DNA from: Streptomyces coeruleorubidus
Lineage (GTDB): Bacteria; Actinomycetota; Actinomycetes; Streptomycetales; Streptomycetaceae
NCBI RefSeq assembly: GCF_008705135.1
Contig: NZ_CP023694.1
Location: forward strand, 4,073,001-4,137,000
Direction of reading: 5' to 3'
DNA: 64,000 bases
Part shown: in pieces, positions 1 to 7,803 of the stretch
Layout: each line of letters opens with the position of its first letter
Position numbering within the stretch: the first letter of the stretch is position 1
Translations under genes and position numbers: made by a program
The notes under the pieces: model-generated
What the model saw: only the letters and a program-made list of their open reading frames with translations
What the model was told of the DNA's origin: nothing
Databases searched by the model: none

Positions 1-4
1 AACA

Positions 5-1378
5 GTGGTGGGCGGCGCCTGGTCACCGAGCGGGCTGCGCAAGGTTCTCCGTCAACTCGGTTGCCCGGAAAACATCGATCTGGAAGACCGGAGAGTCATC
101 GTCTGGCGCGAGGCCGGCAGCGAGATATGGCCCGATCGCACATGGCGAAGGCGCACGGCCACAGCGTTCATGATGGCGGGACTGATCCTGTCCATGGTCC
201 TGCTCACCGTCGTCGGAAGACCGGACGCCATGGGGGCGCTGACATTCGCTCAGCGCATCACGGGATTCCTCTTCATCCTGTCCGGCGCGGTGCAGGGCCT
301 CGCAGCCCTGGCGACCCTCGACCATGAGGGAAAACGGCAGTTCAAGTACTCCGGAGCCGTGGTACTGGTCGGGGTACTGATCGCCTTGATCACAGAGAGC
401 ATCTTCCTGTTCACCTGGCTCCAGGAAAGAGAACCGACACTCTACCTACCCGTATATCTGCTGCTCTTCACGTGGTCGCTGTGGGCCCTCTGGCGACTGT
501 TTCATGAGCAGGTGTGGAGAGTCATACCCCACCCCAAAAGATTTGCGACCGGGGTGGCCCTGTCCGGCCTTCTTGCCTCCACGAACTTCGCATACTCCGC
601 CATCTACCAGCCCACCTCCGCTCCCTTCTATGTCACCCTCACGGCAAAGTTCGGCACCCCTCACACCGATCCCACCCGCCCGTTCATCCATGTGCCGCTG
701 ACGTTCCGAGTGGAGAACACCGGCAAGGTTCCGGCATACGTTCTTGTAGATAAGTATCTGATCTACGGGCGTTCGGCTGAATACTCGGAGGAGGACGCGG
801 GACTGAGGGACTGGAAGAAGGCTCTGGAAAAAGGAGGAGACGCCGAGCTCCACGTCGCCCAATCGGACAGAAAAGCGATAAGCGCCGGACAATTCGCCGG
901 ACCGGGGTACTGGCTTCATCCGGGAGAGGGGCACGTAAAGGAAAAAGTGCTACAGATCCCCAGGAGCGTTGAATACGATCTCCTAGAAGCAACCTTGGCC
1001 GTGGTGACGATGAGGATGGATCGCGGAAAGATCGATCTTCTGCAACTACAGCAGGCACACCCTGCCTGGCAAAAGAAGGAAGGGCGATTCTACTGTGCAA
1101 TATGCGGCGACACGATCATCCATGAAGGGAAAGTGCGCCACAACAACAACATCATCAACGTCACCCGCAAACCCCGGTACGTGACCGTATTCTGGTCCGG
1201 CACACGCGAGGAGTTTGATTACGCGTACGCCATCTCGTCCTACAAATTCGACTCCAGGAAAATTCCCGACCTGGAAGAATTGGGGAGGGAAATCGCGAGG
1301 GAAGAGGATCGGTACGGCGTGGAGTCGCGCTCGACTTCGACCAGAGTATCCGTCGCGGCATTGATGGCGTCGTTGTAG
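5..1378 (+). CDS. Polytopic membrane protein of unknown function (possibly 5'-incomplete)
   Basis: I do not recognise a family. The 457-residue reading has a basic N-terminal segment, then about five hydrophobic helices (near residues 52-72, 83-104, 114-138, 145-163 and 182-200), followed by a soluble C-terminal part of about 250 residues with beta-rich stretches and a C-x-x-C pair (CAIC near residue 361). This suggests a membrane-anchored protein with an extracytoplasmic or cytoplasmic sensor-like tail. The reading starts four bases into the window, so the true start may lie upstream. The gene is followed at 112 bp by a secreted protein on the same strand. Confidence 0.75.
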   Translation: MVGGAWSPSGLRKVLRQLGCPENIDLEDRRVIVWREAGSEIWPDRTWRRRTATAFMMAGLILSMVLLTVVGRPDAMGALTFAQRITGFLFILSGAVQGLAALATLDHEGKRQFKYSGAVVLVGVLIALITESIFLFTWLQEREPTLYLPVYLLLFTWSLWALWRLFHEQVWRVIPHPKRFATGVALSGLLASTNFAYSAIYQPTSAPFYVTLTAKFGTPHTDPTRPFIHVPLTFRVENTGKVPAYVLVDKYLIYGRSAEYSEEDAGLRDWKKALEKGGDAELHVAQSDRKAISAGQFAGPGYWLHPGEGHVKEKVLQIPRSVEYDLLEATLAVVTMRMDRGKIDLLQLQQAHPAWQKKEGRFYCAICGDTIIHEGKVRHNNNIINVTRKPRYVTVFWSGTREEFDYAYAISSYKFDSRKIPDLEELGREIAREEDRYGVESRSTSTRVSVAALMASL

Positions 1379-1489
1379 CGGACTGGTCGCCGAGTTGCAG
1401 AAGGAACCCACTGGGTCCAAAGTAGTCATAAGTGGTTGTTGTGTCTGTACGGGCAAATCCGCATGTTCCACAGTGCACCTGGATACGCC

Positions 1490-3403
1490 ATGGCCAGAAA
1501 CGCCCAGCGCCGAATCTGCCGTTACAGGGGCTGCACGTACTGCTTGGTCGCAGCGCTCTCGCTCTCAGGAGGCGTGTCCGTCTCCGCGACGGGGGCCTTC
1601 GGCCAAGCCGCGACCGTGACACCGGCCCAGACTCCCACCCCACCGCCGGATCCCGACACTCCGGATCCCGGCACGCCAGATCCAGGCACGCCAGATCCAG
1701 GCACCCCGGAACCCGGCACCCCGGAACCCGGCACGCCGACCGAGCCCAGTACTCCGCCCGGGCCCAGCACGCCGACGGATCCCGAGACGACGGGATCCGG
1801 CACGCAGACCGGGCCGAGCGAGCCGACCAGCCCCAGCGAACCGACGGACTCCGGCACTCAGTCACAGCCCACGTCACCGGCCGACCCCTCGGAACAAGCG
1901 ACGCTCATGGAGAAGCGCACGGCAGCGCTGAAGGTGCCGGAAGAAGTGAAGGAGGAAGTCGAGAACGAGCTGAGCGGGTTGCTGAAGATGAGCCGGGATC
2001 CGGACATACCGCCCAGCGAACGGGCCGCCTACATGAGAATCGTGTCTCGGCTCACCGACGAGCTGGAGATGATCCAGGATCCCAGGACGCCTCGCGAGCA
2101 GCGAGTCGCCCACACGCACATCGTGGAAAGGTCGACCGAAACGCTGGGCGTGATCCAGGATCGAGGCACGCCGCCCGAGGACCGGGCCGCCTACACGAGG
2201 ATCGTGGACGGGACAGTCAGGACGCTGGGGACGATCCAGGATCCCAAGACGTCTCGCGAGGAGCGGGCCGTCTACACGGAGTGCATGGAAGAGATGACCG
2301 AGCGCTTCGGGCTGGTCACGGATCAGGAAGCACCCAAGGCCTTTCGGTCCTTCGCCCTCAGCAACGTTGAGCAGGACGTCAAAACGCTGACTCGCTCTCA
2401 AGACCTGCCGACGCCGCAGAAGTATCGCGACTGGACTGTGAGGGCCATCAGTGCGTCGGGGACGAGCCAGCAGATTCTTGACACCCGGCCCCTTCCGTCG
2501 AAGGCGCAGGCCGAGCTCAAGAAGAACGTGGAGCAGCTGAGCGCTGCTCTGCTGAAGTCCTACGACCGGTCGGCGACCCGCGAAGACCGGGACAAGGCGA
2601 AGGATGCGGGAAAGGACTTCCTCGACAAACTCGACAAGAACAACAAGAAGCACTCGGGCAAGCCCCTGCTGGAGATCAGGAACAAGCCCTTGAGCTCTAC
2701 GGTCGCTCCGGGAGAGTTCCAGTCCTTCACCGTCAAGGTCACCAACCACGGGGACGACGACGTCACCGGTGTGACGGTGGAAGACGAGTTCGAGTCTGCC
2801 CCGGGCGGTGCTGAGGGAGGCGTCATCCACCCCGTGCTGCATGCGCAGCTGATGACGGATTCAGGGGAGAAGAACGACTGCGACATCACTGCGGGGAGCA
2901 CCGTGGTGACCTGCCCCACGGAGGGTGGCACCAAGATCGTGCCGGAGGAGACGGTCACGATCACCATCCGTGCGGTGGTGAAGGCATCGCGGGTGCCTTA
3001 CGGAGAGAAGGAGAACGTCACCCAGGTGAAGCACGAGGGGGGTGCGGAGCAGGGCAGTGCCAAGTTCGCCGTCGTCAAGTCTCCGAAGCTGTCCGAGCAG
3101 GACCTCGAAGGCGAACTGCAGGCCATCCGGCAATGCGCCGCGCACTTCGAGTCGTCCGGCGTCTCGAGGGAAGCCCTGACCGTATTCACCGAGGTGATGG
3201 GTGACGAACTCGAGCAAGGGACGTCTCCGGCCCAGGCCAGTTCCGAGGGGTACAAGGCCGCTGTCACCAGGGCTGGACCCGACGAGGCGGTGTCTCTCGC
3301 GGAGATACCCGTGTTCGACGTGTCTCTTCGCGACGCCGCGAAAGCCTTCAAGTCAGCAGGCGACTGCCCCGGATTTGTCGACAAGGCCCTGTCAGCCGAG
3401 TGA
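1490..3403 (+). CDS. Secreted Pro-rich protein with 27-residue helical repeats and a DUF11-like domain
   Basis: The chosen ATG gives a basic start followed by a hydrophobic segment and an Ala-rich cleavage region, a plausible signal peptide; an upstream in-frame ATG at 1436 would only add a poor leader. Residues about 45-135 are Pro/Thr/Ser/Gly-rich with DPGTP and EPGTP repeats, typical of a cell-wall-spanning linker. Residues about 170-304 hold five units of 27 residues (81-bp period, starting near 1997), each with a D-P-x-x-P-x-x-x-R start and an amphipathic helix. Residues about 392-510 look like a DUF11/CARDB-type beta sandwich (APGE, TVKVTNHG, VTITIRAVV). The final 130 residues are helical with two Cys. 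Likely an extracellular or wall-associated structural protein; no enzymatic motif is visible. Confidence 0.8.
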   Translation: MARNAQRRICRYRGCTYCLVAALSLSGGVSVSATGAFGQAATVTPAQTPTPPPDPDTPDPGTPDPGTPDPGTPEPGTPEPGTPTEPSTPPGPSTPTDPETTGSGTQTGPSEPTSPSEPTDSGTQSQPTSPADPSEQATLMEKRTAALKVPEEVKEEVENELSGLLKMSRDPDIPPSERAAYMRIVSRLTDELEMIQDPRTPREQRVAHTHIVERSTETLGVIQDRGTPPEDRAAYTRIVDGTVRTLGTIQDPKTSREERAVYTECMEEMTERFGLVTDQEAPKAFRSFALSNVEQDVKTLTRSQDLPTPQKYRDWTVRAISASGTSQQILDTRPLPSKAQAELKKNVEQLSAALLKSYDRSATREDRDKAKDAGKDFLDKLDKNNKKHSGKPLLEIRNKPLSSTVAPGEFQSFTVKVTNHGDDDVTGVTVEDEFESAPGGAEGGVIHPVLHAQLMTDSGEKNDCDITAGSTVVTCPTEGGTKIVPEETVTITIRAVVKASRVPYGEKENVTQVKHEGGAEQGSAKFAVVKSPKLSEQDLEGELQAIRQCAAHFESSGVSREALTVFTEVMGDELEQGTSPAQASSEGYKAAVTRAGPDEAVSLAEIPVFDVSLRDAAKAFKSAGDCPGFVDKALSAE

Positions 3404-3416
3404 CCCTAAGGCCCTG

Positions 3417-4154
3417 TCAACGGCGTGACCGTCCAGCGTCGAGTCGCCGGCTCTCCCAGGGGAAATCCCGCAGCACCCCCAGATTCCGCAACGCCAGTGC
3501 CGCCGGTCCCTCCGGCCCGTCCGCCGGGACGTCCCCGGCCGCCGCCCAGCCCTCCACCGCCGCACGTACGGCCGCGCTCGCCACGGCGGCGGCGAAGCGC
3601 AGGTCCGAAGACGTGGCAACGTTGTCCGGTGCGGTGGTCGAGGAAGAGCGCGCAGGACCGGCCGTCAGCCGCGCGGCCAGTACCTCCGTCAGCGACCGCT
3701 CGGATGCCTGGCACACCTCCGCCCACACCCGGCGCAGGGACGGGTTGGCCTCGGCGAGGCGCAGGAGTGTGCGGACCCACTCCCAGGAGGACGCCGAGAC
3801 GCCGACGCCGGGGGTGAGGGTGTGGCGCACTGCGTGCTCCAAGGCCTGCGGCACGGAGTCGTCGGCGGGAGCCGCGCGTACCGCCTCCACCCAGCGCTGG
3901 GCGCCGGCCGCGTAGAGCGGGGCGACGGCCTCCTCCTTGGTGGCGAAGTACCGGTAGAAGGTGCGCGGGGCGATGCCGGCCGCCTGGGCGATGTCCTCCG
4001 CGCGGGTGGCGCGCAGGCCGTGCCGTACGAAGAGGCCGGCCGCGGCCCGGGCGATCTCCATACGCGTCTCGGCCTTCCGCCGCTCGGTCAGCGAGGCCTG
4101 AGAAGGGGTCGGGGTGGTGCTGCTCACGCCCGGCAGGCTATGCCCCTGTGACAC
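3417..4154 (-). CDS. TetR-family regulator next to hrdD (SCO3201-like)
   Basis: Residues about 25-75 form a TetR helix-turn-helix (RMEIARAAAGLFVRHG then IAQAAGIAPRTFYRYFATKEE). The rest is a helical ligand-binding domain rich in Ala, of normal length for the family. The GTG at 4154 is the longest start; a GTG at 4127 (giving VSSTTPTPSQ) is equally plausible because neither has a clear Shine-Dalgarno. It lies downstream of hrdD in the same orientation, as does SCO3201 in S. coelicolor, a TetR protein I recall as affecting antibiotic production and differentiation when overexpressed. Orthology is inferred from position and general similarity. Confidence 0.85.
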   Translation of the reverse strand: MSQGHSLPGVSSTTPTPSQASLTERRKAETRMEIARAAAGLFVRHGLRATRAEDIAQAAGIAPRTFYRYFATKEEAVAPLYAAGAQRWVEAVRAAPADDSVPQALEHAVRHTLTPGVGVSASSWEWVRTLLRLAEANPSLRRVWAEVCQASERSLTEVLAARLTAGPARSSSTTAPDNVATSSDLRFAAAVASAAVRAAVEGWAAAGDVPADGPEGPAALALRNLGVLRDFPWESRRLDAGRSRR

Positions 4155-4571
4155 AATCTGCCATCTGGCGGGCCACCCCGTGGTTCAGGTACGGGGTGGC
4201 CCGCCCTCCAGCGCATCGCCCTCCACCCTCACACGCCCCCGGTCATGCAGAGAGCCGGGCCCCGGCGCCCGGGGGGAGGGGCGCCGAAGCCCGGCTTTGG
4301 AGAGTCCCGGCGCCGGGGGGAGTGCGACGGGACTTGGCTCTGGGGCCGGGGGGCGTGGTCCCGGGCCCGAACTGGTGGGCCCGGAAGTCTTGTTCCCGGT
4401 GCCCCGCGGGTTGAAGCGGCGTTACATGGCCATGTTTGCGCGGTCTTTCGCCACCCGGCGTACGCGGCGGCCCCCGGGCGCACACTCTCCGTCGTCAACA
4501 GACAGCGGGACGACACCCACAGGCCGTGGGACGAGTCGTACGCCCGGACGCCCGCCGGCGGACACCAGGCG
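4155..4571. other. Intergenic region hrdD-tetR with GC-rich hairpins, no gene seen
   Basis: No convincing coding sequence is present. Besides the 15-bp-arm hairpin at 4167-4205 there are shorter GC-rich dyads (arms 4263-4269 and 4280-4286). The overlapping long reading on the + strand is an antisense shadow of hrdD. Confidence 0.6.
4167..4205. terminator. Perfect 15-bp inverted repeat, 9-nt loop
   Basis: Arms 4167-4181 and 4191-4205 are perfectly complementary, with loop GGTTCAGGT. There is no T-tract, as is common for Streptomyces terminators. It lies about 370 bp past the hrdD stop and 13-51 bp upstream of the tetR start, so it could end the hrdD transcript. A dyad this close to a TetR gene could alternatively be an autoregulatory operator. 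Confidence 0.55.
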
Positions 4572-5570
4572 TCACGCCGCCGCGTCGAACCCGGTGCTGC
4601 GCGCCAGCTTCTTCAGCTCCAGCAGCGCGTGCTTCTCGATCTGCCGGATGCGCTCGCGGGTCAGGCCGTGCTCCTTGCCGACCTCGGTCAGCGTGCGCTC
4701 CCGGCCGTCCTCGATGCCGTAGCGCATCTTGATGATCGAGGCCGTGCGCTGGTCGAGGCGGCCGATGAGGTCGTCGAGCTCCTCGCTGCGCAGCAGCGTG
4801 AGCACCGACTGCTCGGGCGACACCGCCGAGGTGTCCTCCAGGAGGTCGCCGAACTGGGTCTCGCCCTCGTCGTCCACCGACATGTTCAGCGAGACCGGGT
4901 CGCGGGCCCAGTCGAGCACGTCGGTGACGCGCTCCGGCGTCGAACCGAGCTCGGCGGCGATCTCCGCGGGCTCCGGGTCCCGCCCGTGCTCGCGGTTGAA
5001 CTCGCGCTGCACCCGCCGGATCCGGCCAAGCTCCTCCACGAGGTGGACGGGCAGGCGGATCGTACGGGACTGGTCGGCTATGGAGCGGGTGATGGCCTGG
5101 CGGATCCACCACGTCGCGTACGTGGAGAACTTGAAGCCCTTGCGGTAGTCGAACTTCTCGACCGCGCGCACCAGGCCGGCGTTGCCCTCCTGGATCAGGT
5201 CCAGCAGCGGCAGACCGCTGCGGGGGTAGCGGCGGGCGACGGCGACGACCAGGCGCAGGTTGGAGCGGATGAAGACGTCCTTGGCCCGCTCCGCGTCGGC
5301 GACCAGGGCTTCCAGCTCCTCACGGGTGGCGTCCGCCTTGGTCTCCTCGTACCCGTCGAGGACCTGCCGCGCGAACACACCCGCTTCGATGACCTGGGAC
5401 AGCTCGACCTCCTTGGCGGCGTCGAGCAGCGGTGTACGCGCGATCTCGTCGAGGTACATGCCGACCAGGTCGCGATCGGCGATCTCGCCGCCATGGGCGC
5501 GAACACTGCTTGCCCTGTCGGCCGTCTCGCCGGTGGCGGACTGACGACGGGCGACGGCACGGGTTGCCAT
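4572..5570 (-). CDS. hrdD: RNA polymerase sigma factor HrdD (group 2 sigma-70)
   Basis: A 332-residue sigma-70 protein lacking the long N-terminal region 1.1 extension of HrdB. Region 1.2 (DRDLVGMYLDEIARTPLL, about residue 33), region 2 with the -10-melting segment (KGFKFSTYATWWIRQAITR), region 3 (LPVHLVEELGRIRRVQREFN) and region 4.2 (LTEVGKEHGLTRERIRQIEK) are all intact. The sequence closely matches what I remember of S. coelicolor HrdD, a non-essential principal-like sigma factor. The flanking TetR and phosphinothricin acetyltransferase genes also match the hrdD neighbourhood. ATG start at 5570 is preceded by an AAGGGAG-like ribosome site. Confidence 0.95.
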   Translation of the reverse strand: MATRAVARRQSATGETADRASSVRAHGGEIADRDLVGMYLDEIARTPLLDAAKEVELSQVIEAGVFARQVLDGYEETKADATREELEALVADAERAKDVFIRSNLRLVVAVARRYPRSGLPLLDLIQEGNAGLVRAVEKFDYRKGFKFSTYATWWIRQAITRSIADQSRTIRLPVHLVEELGRIRRVQREFNREHGRDPEPAEIAAELGSTPERVTDVLDWARDPVSLNMSVDDEGETQFGDLLEDTSAVSPEQSVLTLLRSEELDDLIGRLDQRTASIIKMRYGIEDGRERTLTEVGKEHGLTRERIRQIEKHALLELKKLARSTGFDAAA

Positions 5571-5676
5571 GCGTGCTCCCTTGCGATGATGAGGTCAGCG
5601 GGCGGTCCTTCGGACGCTGGACTCCGTCTCCGGGACTCTCCGGACTCTCCTCGGGTGCCCTGCATCCGATGGAAAC

Positions 5677-5702
5677 AACGACTGGAATCAGGACAGAATT
5701 CC
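5677..5702 (-). promoter_or_regulatory. Candidate ECF-type promoter of hrdD
   Basis: On the minus strand GGAAT (5702-5698) and GTCGTT (5682-5677) are separated by 15 bp, resembling a GGAAC / GTC ECF-type promoter. It lies about 110 bp upstream of the hrdD start. A sigma-E-dependent hrdD promoter is known in S. coelicolor; whether this is its equivalent is inference. Confidence 0.35.
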
Positions 5703-5763
5703 CAACCGACCCCCCGAATTTTCTGATCATGCAGTACCCTGTCGGGCCACGCGAGGGGGCGAG

Positions 5764-6282
5764 ATGCCGTCGGAACCTACAGAGGTGCAGGTCAGGCCGG
5801 GAGTCGAGGACGACCTCGAGGCCCTCACGGCTCTCTACAACCACTATGTTCGTGAGACGGCGATCACATTCGATACCGCGATCTTCACTCCGGAAGAGCG
5901 CCGCCCTTGGCTGCTCTCCCACCCTGAAGACGGCCCTTACCGCCTGATGGTTGCCACGGCCCCGGACTCACAGCAGATTCTGGGCTACGCCACCTCCAGC
6001 CCTTTCCGCGCGAAGCCCGCCTACGCGACCTCCGTGGAGACGACGGTGTACGTCGCCCCGCACGCCGGCCGCCGCGGCATCGGGACCCTCCTCTACAAGG
6101 CCCTCTTCGAGGCACTGTCCGGCGAGGACCTGCACCGCGCCTACGCGGGCATCGCCCAGCCGAACGAGGCGTCGGCCCGGCTGCACGAGCGCTTCGGCTT
6201 CCGGTACGTCGGCACCTACCGGGAGGTCGGCCGCAAGTTCGGCCGCTACTGGGACGTGGCCTGGTACGAGAAACCGCTGTAG
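5764..6282 (+). CDS. pat: Phosphinothricin-type GNAT N-acetyltransferase
   Basis: A 172-residue GNAT protein of the Pat/Bar type. The N-terminal RPGVEDDLEALTALYNHYV is typical of the family, and the acetyl-CoA pyrophosphate loop is GRRGIGTLLYKALFE (about residues 101-115). The end, FGFRYVGTYREVGRKFGRYWDV, is also characteristic. It would acetylate the amino group of phosphinothricin or related amino acids in the cytoplasm. The ATG has a GAGGGGG ribosome site at spacing 3-8. It is divergent from hrdD across 193 bp, as is the bialaphos-resistance homologue of S. coelicolor. Actual resistance depends on expression and cannot be judged here. Confidence 0.9.
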   Translation: MPSEPTEVQVRPGVEDDLEALTALYNHYVRETAITFDTAIFTPEERRPWLLSHPEDGPYRLMVATAPDSQQILGYATSSPFRAKPAYATSVETTVYVAPHAGRRGIGTLLYKALFEALSGEDLHRAYAGIAQPNEASARLHERFGFRYVGTYREVGRKFGRYWDVAWYEKPL

Positions 6283-6305
6283 GACCGCTCCCGGGGGGGG
6301 CGGCC

Positions 6306-7091
6306 TCAGCCGAACTGCACCGACCGTTTCGCCAGCCCCATCCAGAAGCCGTCGATCACCGACCTGTGCGCGTCCAGCTCACCGGCCGCGTCGGCCGCAC
6401 CCATGGTCACGAACAGCGGGGCGAAGTGCTCCGTGCGCGGGTGGGCGAGCTGCCCCGCGGGCGACGTGCGGGTGAAGTCGAGCAGGGCGTCCACGTCACG
6501 CGCCTCCAGCGCCCGCCGGCCCCAGTCGTCGAACTCCGCCGACCAGGCGGGGATGCCGCCCTGCCGGAGCGCGGCCAGGTTATGGGTGAAGAAGCCCGAG
6601 CCGACGATGAGCACGCCCTCGTCCCGCAAGGGGGCGAGCCTGCGGCCGATCTCCATGAGCCGGACCGGGTCGAGCGTCGGCATGGAGACCTGGAGGACCG
6701 GGATGTCGGCCTCGGGGTACATCTCGACGAGCGGGACGTACGCGCCATGGTCGAGACCCCGGTCGGGGACGTCCTGGACGGGCACGCCGGGGGCGCGCAG
6801 CAGCTTCCGTACCGACTCGGCGAGCTCCGGTGCGCCGGGGGCCTCGTAGGTCACCCGGTAGTAGTGCTCGGGGAAGCCCCAGAAGTCGTAGACGAGCGGA
6901 ACGGTCTCGGTGGCGCCGATGGCGAGCGGGGCCTCCTCCCAGTGGGCGGAGACCATCAGGATCGCCCGGGGGCGCGGCAGACCGGCCGACCAGGCGGCCA
7001 GCTCACCGGGCCAGACCGGGTCGTCCGCCAGCGGCGGGGCGCCGTGACTGAGGTAGAGAGCGGGCATGCGCTCCTGGGTGGCGGCGGACAT
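6306..7091 (-). CDS. LigB/DODA-type extradiol ring-cleavage dioxygenase
   Basis: A 261-residue protein of the 4,5-DOPA-dioxygenase-like branch of class III extradiol dioxygenases. Metal-ligand segments are visible: LSHGAPP near residue 14, SAHWEE near residue 49, LDHGAYVPL near residue 114 and GSGFFTHN near residue 163. Substrate is probably a catechol; the exact one cannot be read from sequence. ATG at 7091 follows a GGAAGGAG site. It is divergently transcribed from a MarR gene with an 80-bp spacer, which strongly suggests the MarR protein controls it. Confidence 0.88.
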   Translation of the reverse strand: MSAATQERMPALYLSHGAPPLADDPVWPGELAAWSAGLPRPRAILMVSAHWEEAPLAIGATETVPLVYDFWGFPEHYYRVTYEAPGAPELAESVRKLLRAPGVPVQDVPDRGLDHGAYVPLVEMYPEADIPVLQVSMPTLDPVRLMEIGRRLAPLRDEGVLIVGSGFFTHNLAALRQGGIPAWSAEFDDWGRRALEARDVDALLDFTRTSPAGQLAHPRTEHFAPLFVTMGAADAAGELDAHRSVIDGFWMGLAKRSVQFG

Positions 7092-7121
7092 GCTGCGGCT
7101 CCTTCCAAAACATGGTTCCCT

Positions 7122-7146
7122 AACAAAACTGTACGGGCCATTTGTT
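7122..7146. promoter_or_regulatory. Candidate MarR operator in divergent promoter region
   Basis: AACAAA (7122-7127) and TTTGTT (7141-7146) form an inverted repeat with a 13-bp spacer in an AT-rich island between the dioxygenase and marR starts. Position and symmetry fit a MarR dimer site covering both promoters. Not tested. Confidence 0.45.
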
Positions 7147-7172
7147 TAAAGTTCAAGGAGGGGCCACGTAGA

Positions 7173-7715
7173 GTGGAAGACATGAAGGCACCCGCATCCG
7201 CATCGACACCAGGCTCCGTGGCAGAGCCTCCGGAACCGCGCTGGCTCACCCAGGAGGAGCAGCGCGTATGGCGCTCGTTCATGGAGGGCGTCACCCTCCT
7301 GGACGACCATCTCGACCGTCAGCTCCAGCGCGACGCGGGCATGCCGCACGTCTACTACGGCCTTCTGGTCAAGCTGGCCGAGGCGCCGAGGCGGCGGCTG
7401 CGGATGACGGAGCTCGCCATGCTGGCGAAGATCACCCGCTCCCGCCTCTCGCACGCCATCGCGCGCCTGGAGAAGAACGGCTGGGTGCACCGCGAGGACT
7501 GCCCCGACGACAAGCGGGGCCAGTTCGCCGTGCTCACGGACCAGGGCTACGAGGTGCTGCGGCAGACCGCGCCGGGCCATGTCGAGGCCGTACGCCAGGC
7601 GGTCTTCGACCGGCTCACCCCGGAACAGCAGAAGTCCCTCGGCGAGATCATGCGGATCATCGCCGAGGGACTCCAGCCGGCCGAAGCGGGTGCGGACCTG
7701 CCCTGGCTCCGCTGA
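7173..7715 (+). CDS. MarR-family transcriptional regulator
   Basis: Winged-helix core about residues 45-150: MTELAMLAKITRSRLSHAI is the recognition region and RLEKNGWVHREDCPDDKRGQ the wing, with the conserved DxRG-type motif as DDKRGQ. I chose GTG at 7173 because AAGGAGGGG (7155-7163) sits 9 nt upstream; the in-frame ATG at 7182 would be 18 nt away. It probably responds to a phenolic ligand and represses the divergent dioxygenase. An in-phase open stretch runs upstream to 6366 but is only an antisense shadow of the dioxygenase. Confidence 0.9.
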   Translation: MEDMKAPASASTPGSVAEPPEPRWLTQEEQRVWRSFMEGVTLLDDHLDRQLQRDAGMPHVYYGLLVKLAEAPRRRLRMTELAMLAKITRSRLSHAIARLEKNGWVHREDCPDDKRGQFAVLTDQGYEVLRQTAPGHVEAVRQAVFDRLTPEQQKSLGEIMRIIAEGLQPAEAGADLPWLR

Positions 7716-7772
7716 GCCAGGGCAGGTCCTGGAATCCGCAGGTACGAGGCGTCCCCTCCTCGTACCTGCGGA
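7694..7772. terminator. Two strong back-to-back hairpins between convergent marR and MFS genes
   Basis: First hairpin: arms 7694-7709 and 7714-7729 (16 bp, perfect) with loop CGCT, overlapping the last codons and stop of marR. Second hairpin: arms 7735-7749 and 7758-7772 (15 bp, perfect) with an 8-nt loop. The MFS gene ends just beyond at 7804, so the pair can serve as a bidirectional terminator. Confidence 0.75.
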
Positions 7773-7803
7773 GGGCCCGAAGGGGTGTTTCCGGGTACGG
7801 CCG

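Noticed and set aside
4245..5726. 493-residue + strand reading frame across hrdD
   Set aside because: Antisense shadow of a high-GC gene; composition is Arg/Gly/Ala-rich with no family resemblance, and HrdD on the other strand is unmistakable.
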